DNA of 64,000 nt, taken from positions 16,938,786-17,002,785 of the forward strand of contig OX439136.1 of NCBI GenBank assembly GCA_949318235.1. The letters are read 5' to 3'. The notes beneath the pieces were generated by a model. The model was not told the DNA's origin, did not search any database, and saw only the letters and a list, made by a program, of their open reading frames with translations. Position 1 is the stretch's first letter. Each line of letters starts with the position of its first letter. Shown here piece by piece: positions 58,918-64,000 of the stretch. The position numbers were made by a program, and so were the translations under genes. Source of the stretch: Ecdyonurus torrentis (taxonomy: Eukaryota; Arthropoda; Insecta; Ephemeroptera; Heptageniidae).

Positions 58918-61900
58918 CCATTTTATAATGAAAATTTAAGAATACAAAAGTAGACAGTCCAATATATAGATGTAACATTTTTTCTTTCAGTTTTTCTGTG
59001 TTCCTGTTTACGGAGATGATGGGACAGCATTGAATCAAAGTCAACTTGTAGCTCAACTAGAAAAAGTTGTCGCTCAATCTCCAGAAAAATCCAATTATCC
59101 AGTTGGTATTTTTACCACTGAACATCGAGATACTTGGTATAAAATTCGCAACTTTTTAATTAAAGGTCCGTAAAATTAATCTGTTGAAAAATATTGTGAG
59201 AACTCATAATATAAATAATGTGGATATTCATGGTTGTATATATATATTTTTTTTTTTGAAAAAATATAGGATATAGCATAGCCTAAATAGATGTTACCGG
59301 TGGGGGTGAAACATATTCTTTAAAAAATATATATACGGTACTACCAGTGAACACGTAAAAGTATGTCTACAAATTGTATCCCTTGTTTAAATTTTCTATC
59401 CTTATAACAATAGTATTCTAAAATAATAATAATTAATAAACATTTATGATAATAAAAAAGTTGCGCAATACTATAAGTTAGGAAATTAAGGACCCTATAA
59501 CCTTTCAATAATTTTGATTATCAAGCATATTATGTATTACGTTCACGTTTATAATATTTTATTCCCATGCATACTTGTGATTACAATCATGGTGTGACTT
59601 GAAACTGCTGCCAAACAAGTTGCAAGACCGATTACTCACATGTTTTAATACTAATAAAATAATGCATAATAAAAGTAATTTTTTTTAAGTGACAGCTTTT
59701 TTTTTTATTATTATTATTTACAGATACTCAAAATGCAGCCAATATTGAACTGATAGAAAGTAGTTTAATAATTCTATGTCTTGACGGAGCAAAAAGTCCT
59801 GTTGAATTAAATGCTCCGAATCCTTACTCAGCAGGAGCAATGAAAATGTTTCACGGAGGTGGGTCAAAAGGTCATACAGCAAATCGATGGTGGGACAAAG
59901 CACTTCAGGTCAGTAATACAATTGAATGTTATATAAATTAAATTTTTATAATGATATAACTATATACATAGTTACAGCAGTTATTCAGGTAGTGCATGTG
60001 CACTAAATATTCCAACGTTCTAAAAATGAAGTAATAAAATGTTCAGATCGTGATTAGCGAAGATGGTGAACTTGGAAGTCCATTTGAACACAGCATGGGT
60101 GAGGGTAACCCAGTTGCATATCTAATGGACTGCATGGATAGTTATTGGTAAATAATAAAATATACGTACTGTACGAAGCTATAGTAACAAAATAATATAC
60201 CATAGTAAAGAATTATATAAAAACAATTTCATAATCCTAATTGCATATTTGAATTTTTAATAAAATTTTCGGGCACTGTAATTTTTTTGTTCAGTTAAAT
60301 TTGAAGTTTTGTTTTACACATAAACTTATTAAAAAATTAAAAAAAACAAAAAACAAAAAAAAGAGGCTAATATCATCAAATATTAAGCGTCTATTAATGG
60401 TACTAATCACTGTTTGCTTTTATTTTATTTTTTTTTCTTTCTTTCCTTTTTGCATTTTAAATATGTCAAACATTAACTGGCGCACACCAAAGGCACTAAA
60501 TATTTGGCTTTTGCGACCTTTATTTGAATGGCATAGGCTAAAAAGTGTGTAAAAAATGTAAGAAATTACATTTTTAGTACATTAGTGTATATAATTTTGT
60601 AAGTGTTAAAATTTTTAAATAAAATTTAATTAAATTGAAATCAATAATTCTTATTGAATCTGTCTTAATTTCAATTATTTATATTTTTTTAATTAATCGA
60701 TTGTTCTAAAAAAGTAGTAATATTTTTGCAATGAAAGAAAAGTTTTCAATTAGCTCTAAATACTTTATATTTTCATGTTGTAACTAAAATTGCACTTTTC
60801 AGATGTTCTTTTATTAATTGTTATTTTCCAGCGTTAAGTTCGGTGGGAAAAATGATCCGATCCCACCTACAAAAAGCACTTATTCAAACCCTCAGCTGCT
60901 TCAATTTAACATCCCTGAGGACGTCAAAAGTGCTTTCAAACCTGCATTTGAAAATATTGACCGGTATTTTTAAAAAAATATTATTATTATTTTAGTTTTT
61001 ATGTATAATACATATAATGATACTTTATTTGAACTAAATAATTTGACTTGTAATTTTTAAGTCCTGTTATAGAAGCTATTTTATACTATAATTATGATAA
61101 ATTCTTATTATTTTATAGAGTCATTGAAGATTTAGATTTGTACGCAATGGAATTCAATGACTACGGGAAAGGATTTATAAAAACACAAAATGTGAGTCCC
61201 GACAGCTATTTTCAAATGGCAGTGCAATATGCATTTTACAAGTAAGTATGGTAAAAATACAAACTAAATAATATAAACTATACTCTTAGTAATACTATAA
61301 AGATATCCCATTTGTAGCTAAAAATCACTAAAGCGCCTGAAAGTCTAATATGTATATTATGTATTATTATAGGGTTTTTTCCACAGTACCCTGCTGTGTG
61401 TACAATAAAAAAATACGATACTTATTATATAATACGAGCAACAAACTTTCCGGGGGAAAAAAAAAGAAAACTTTTTTTTTGTATTAAATGTTAAAACAAA
61501 ACTTATTTTGTGTTTTTTTTTTTCAGGCAGTACAAGATTCCAGGGGCTCAGTATGAATCCGCAGCTACAAGAATATTTAAACACGGACGCACAGAGACAA
61601 TCCGTTCATGTTCAAACGAATCCTTAAATTTTGCACGCACCATGCTAAATCCTGAAGCTAGTAGTAAGGAAAAAGCAACTTCACTGAAAAATGCAATCAT
61701 TGCGCATAAAAAATACGTCGTCATAGTAAATAAACATGGATTTATTTTGTTAGACTGATATTTATGTTAGGTTCTGATATTTTCAGGCAGTGGAAGGTCA
61801 AGGTGTGGATCGTCACTTGCTGGGATTACGTCTGATGGCCTCACAACATGGTATAGAGGAGCCTAAGCTCTTCAAAGACCCAGCGTACCTTAGAAGTACA

Positions 61901-62065
61901 AATATGAGGTTATCAACGAGCCAGGTAATTTACTGGAACTTTCCCCATTTTTTTCTTGTTCTTTGTTAATTTTCAAACTGCAATCAATCAATGAATCAAT
62001 CAATGAATCAATCAATGAATCAATCAATGAATCAATCAATGAATCAATCAATGAATCAATCAATG

Positions 62066-62144
<79 letters not shown>

Positions 62145-62511
62145 TAATCAATTCATAAATATATAGCTTGCTTATAGACACTGCTAAAATGTCACAAGAA
62201 GATATTCTATCTTTTTATTTATTATTAAAGTTTTTGTATCAATATACTATTCATGTCATACAGTTTTTTATTTCCTTCTTGTAATATAAATATATATTCC
62301 ACAGGTGGCAATGAAGTGTGAGGCGTACATTTTCTTTGGTCCACTGGTTCCTGATGGTTACGGTTGCTGCTATACAATTAGAGAACACGCCATGACAGCA
62401 GTCATGACTGCTTTTAACTCGTGCGATGAGACAAATGCAGTTGAATTTTCTCAAACTTTGCTATCTTGTTTGAGAGATATGAAAGACGTGTTGATATCTG
62501 CTGCTCAATAA
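56809..62511 (+). CDS. CRAT: Carnitine O-acetyltransferase, copy 3
   Basis: Twelve exons: 56809-56882, 57230-57365, 57474-57646, 58326-58491, 58991-59165, 59724-59908, 60047-60147, 60832-60963, 61119-61241, 61527-61725, 61787-61924 and 62305-62511. They encode 602 residues. Exon lengths equal those of copy 2 except for one extra codon in exon 4 and one in exon 8. Motifs are LPPLPLPPLKQTLERFL, FHGGGSKGHTANRWWDK, FEHSMGEG (catalytic His318, Glu322), DYGKGFIK (Lys398 and Lys402), GRTETIR, RLSTSQ and FFGPLVPDGYG with Ile543 at the chain-length position. It is clearly the sister of copy 2, with the same direction and the same unusual GTCCGT donor after exon 5. It likewise lacks a mitochondrial presequence and a peroxisomal C-terminus (SAAQ). 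In a possible variant, reading through the exon 10 donor would add VNKHGFILLD and stop. All motifs needed for activity are present. Confidence 0.93.
59290..59510. mobile_element. Decayed family F element in copy 3 intron 5
   Basis: ACACGTAAAAGTATGTCTA followed by TTTAAATTTTCT matches the interior of the element at 25461-25681. The flanking GATGTTACCGGT and ACCCTATAACCTTTC are weak remains of its inverted ends. Confidence 0.45.
61981..62151. repeat. Compound (CAATCAATGAAT)n to (CAAT)n array in copy 3 intron 11
   Basis: The first half has a 12-bp period made of two CAAT and one GAAT unit. From about 62070 it becomes pure CAAT. Open frames on both strands through it are artefacts of the repeat. 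Confidence 0.95.
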
Positions 62512-64000
62512 TACTAGTTTCTAATACTGATGGGTCCATGATTTTTTTTTTTTTTTTTTTTTTTTTTATTACATCTCAACGTCTCTAGCTAGGAAACTCC
62601 CTAAGCCCCTATTATTGTACTTCTACTATTTATTCGTCTTACACGCACGTACAAAAGTAAATACGTAATAATTATTATACGCATATGCTAGCTCAATGCA
62701 GCAATAATATTTATACTTAATTTAAAAGCATAATTTATGCTGTACTGTATAAAAAATATTTATTATACTACATAGCATAATAGTTAAGATTTTCAGAATA
62801 ATTACTTATTGTTATATAACAAAATAGCAACATTTGTGCTCTACAAATACAACAATATCTAGTAATTGTTTAATGAAGCCCTTTTTTTATGCTCGCATAA
62901 GTATTTTTTGTGTGTTTTTCTTTTCTAAATATGATAAAAATTATAATATTTTATAATATGTATTTCAATTTTTAAATTCTATTATGCTACAAATTAAACG
63001 TTATATAAACAAATGTGTAGTTTAAAGTATAAAAATTATTTACATAATATAATATATAGATCCTCATTTGCAAAAACTTAAATTAAGATTTAATATCGTG
63101 TAAATATAAAATAAAGTAAAATATATTATTTATGTTTTTGTTTTGTTTTTATTGTTATTTATTATTACCCTTTCCCATGCCAATACGACTGTAATTGTTA
63201 ACTATATAACAATAATAATTGCTGCTAGTTTTTTTTTTCTTTATAAATACGTAAGTGAATTTGAAACCTATTCATTTATACCTATTTATTTTGCCTATTT
63301 ACTGGCTCAAATTTCAGGTTTATAATTTTAAAATTATATCTCTGCAATATTCATAATTTCTTTTTAAGTATATCAAGCGTTTTTTTTTTTTTATATATTA
63401 TTTTGTTTTTTAAACCCAACTTTAAAAAATAAAATTTAAAACTTATGAAAATTTTGAAAAAAAAAAAAAAAAAAAAAAAAAAGGGGGGCTAAAAATTGTT
63501 AACTTTTCAGAATGCACTGGAATACACGCAATATAAAGTATTTTAGTATAAGTTATTGTCATTTTGAAACCCTTACTGGAACTGGAAGGTTTAATCCACG
63601 CCTACATTGAAAAGTATTACGGTGCCGTGATGCTTGTATGCATTTTTTAAAAAGTTTTATACACCTTGAGTTGCGGTCATTCACGTATGGAGTGCAAGCA
63701 AGAGATGAAAACTATATTGATTAATATGCGATGAGCGATCAAACTTAATCAAAAGATATCTAGCATTGAACGAGTACTTATAATTGGTGATGTTTATTCA
63801 AAGTAAAATATGTAAACAACGCAGTACACATTTCTTCATTGATCTTGATATGAATGAAAAAGTTTCACAATCTAATTTTTATTTATAATGATGACACTTA
63901 AAGAATTATTATAATAGATTGCAAGTTCTAGTTACATTTTTCCGATCAAAGTTTAAGTTTAATTGCAACATAATTTTATCTCTTGTGTATTACGTTTTAT
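62512..64000. other. Downstream of acetyltransferase copy 3, no gene seen
   Basis: Contains the copy 3 3' UTR (AATAAA near 63109 is a candidate signal), poly(T) at 62542-62567, and a poly(A)-then-G6 tract around 63459-63488. No exon-like block is visible up to the window edge. Confidence 0.5.

Noticed and set aside
61890..62166. IDSL- and INES-type repeat proteins
   Set aside because: Frames through the CAAT array in copy 3 intron 11 on either strand.

Overview
This is AT-rich nuclear DNA from an animal, most likely an intron-rich invertebrate. The genes have many short exons with GT-AG introns, conserved metazoan proteins (NUDT18, RPF2, carnitine acetyltransferase), abundant microsatellites, and many short inverted-repeat transposons (MITEs) in introns and intergenic DNA. 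I see no bacterial operons, ribosome binding sites or CRISPR. The phylum cannot be fixed from the sequence alone.

Layout. 1-9056: no gene found; MITEs, microsatellites and homopolymers. 9057-17629 (minus): a three-exon gene for a 137-residue acidic protein that I do not recognise, with a degenerate copy of its first-exon end in intron 1. 17630-23526: intergenic, with a degenerate tandem array near 19.4-20.1 kb. 23527-29707 (plus): NUDT18-type Nudix hydrolase, 7 exons, 340 aa. 29708-35255: non-coding and packed with inverted-repeat elements, one nested inside another. 35256-39132 (minus): RPF2, Brix-domain ribosome biogenesis factor, 6 exons, 312 aa, with an NRF1-like promoter site. 39808-44687 (minus), 47436-54016 (plus) and 56809-62511 (plus): three complete carnitine O-acetyltransferase paralogues with the same 12-exon layout (606, 600 and 602 aa). 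62512-64000: no gene found.

All exon coordinates were derived by hand from splice consensus, reading phase and, for the three paralogues, mutual consistency of exon lengths. Every multi-exon model closes in frame from ATG to stop. The three acetyltransferases are the main functional theme: copy 1 is diverged and points away from copies 2 and 3, which are tandem and much closer to each other. Blocks of copies 2 and 3 are identical even at synonymous sites while their introns do not align, which suggests exon-centred gene conversion. No wholly new biological system is evident. The best leads are this cluster, a palindromic repeat family whose arms are built of 32-33 bp direct repeats, a TTAA-flanked MITE family carrying paired CRE-like sites, and the unrecognised 137-residue gene.
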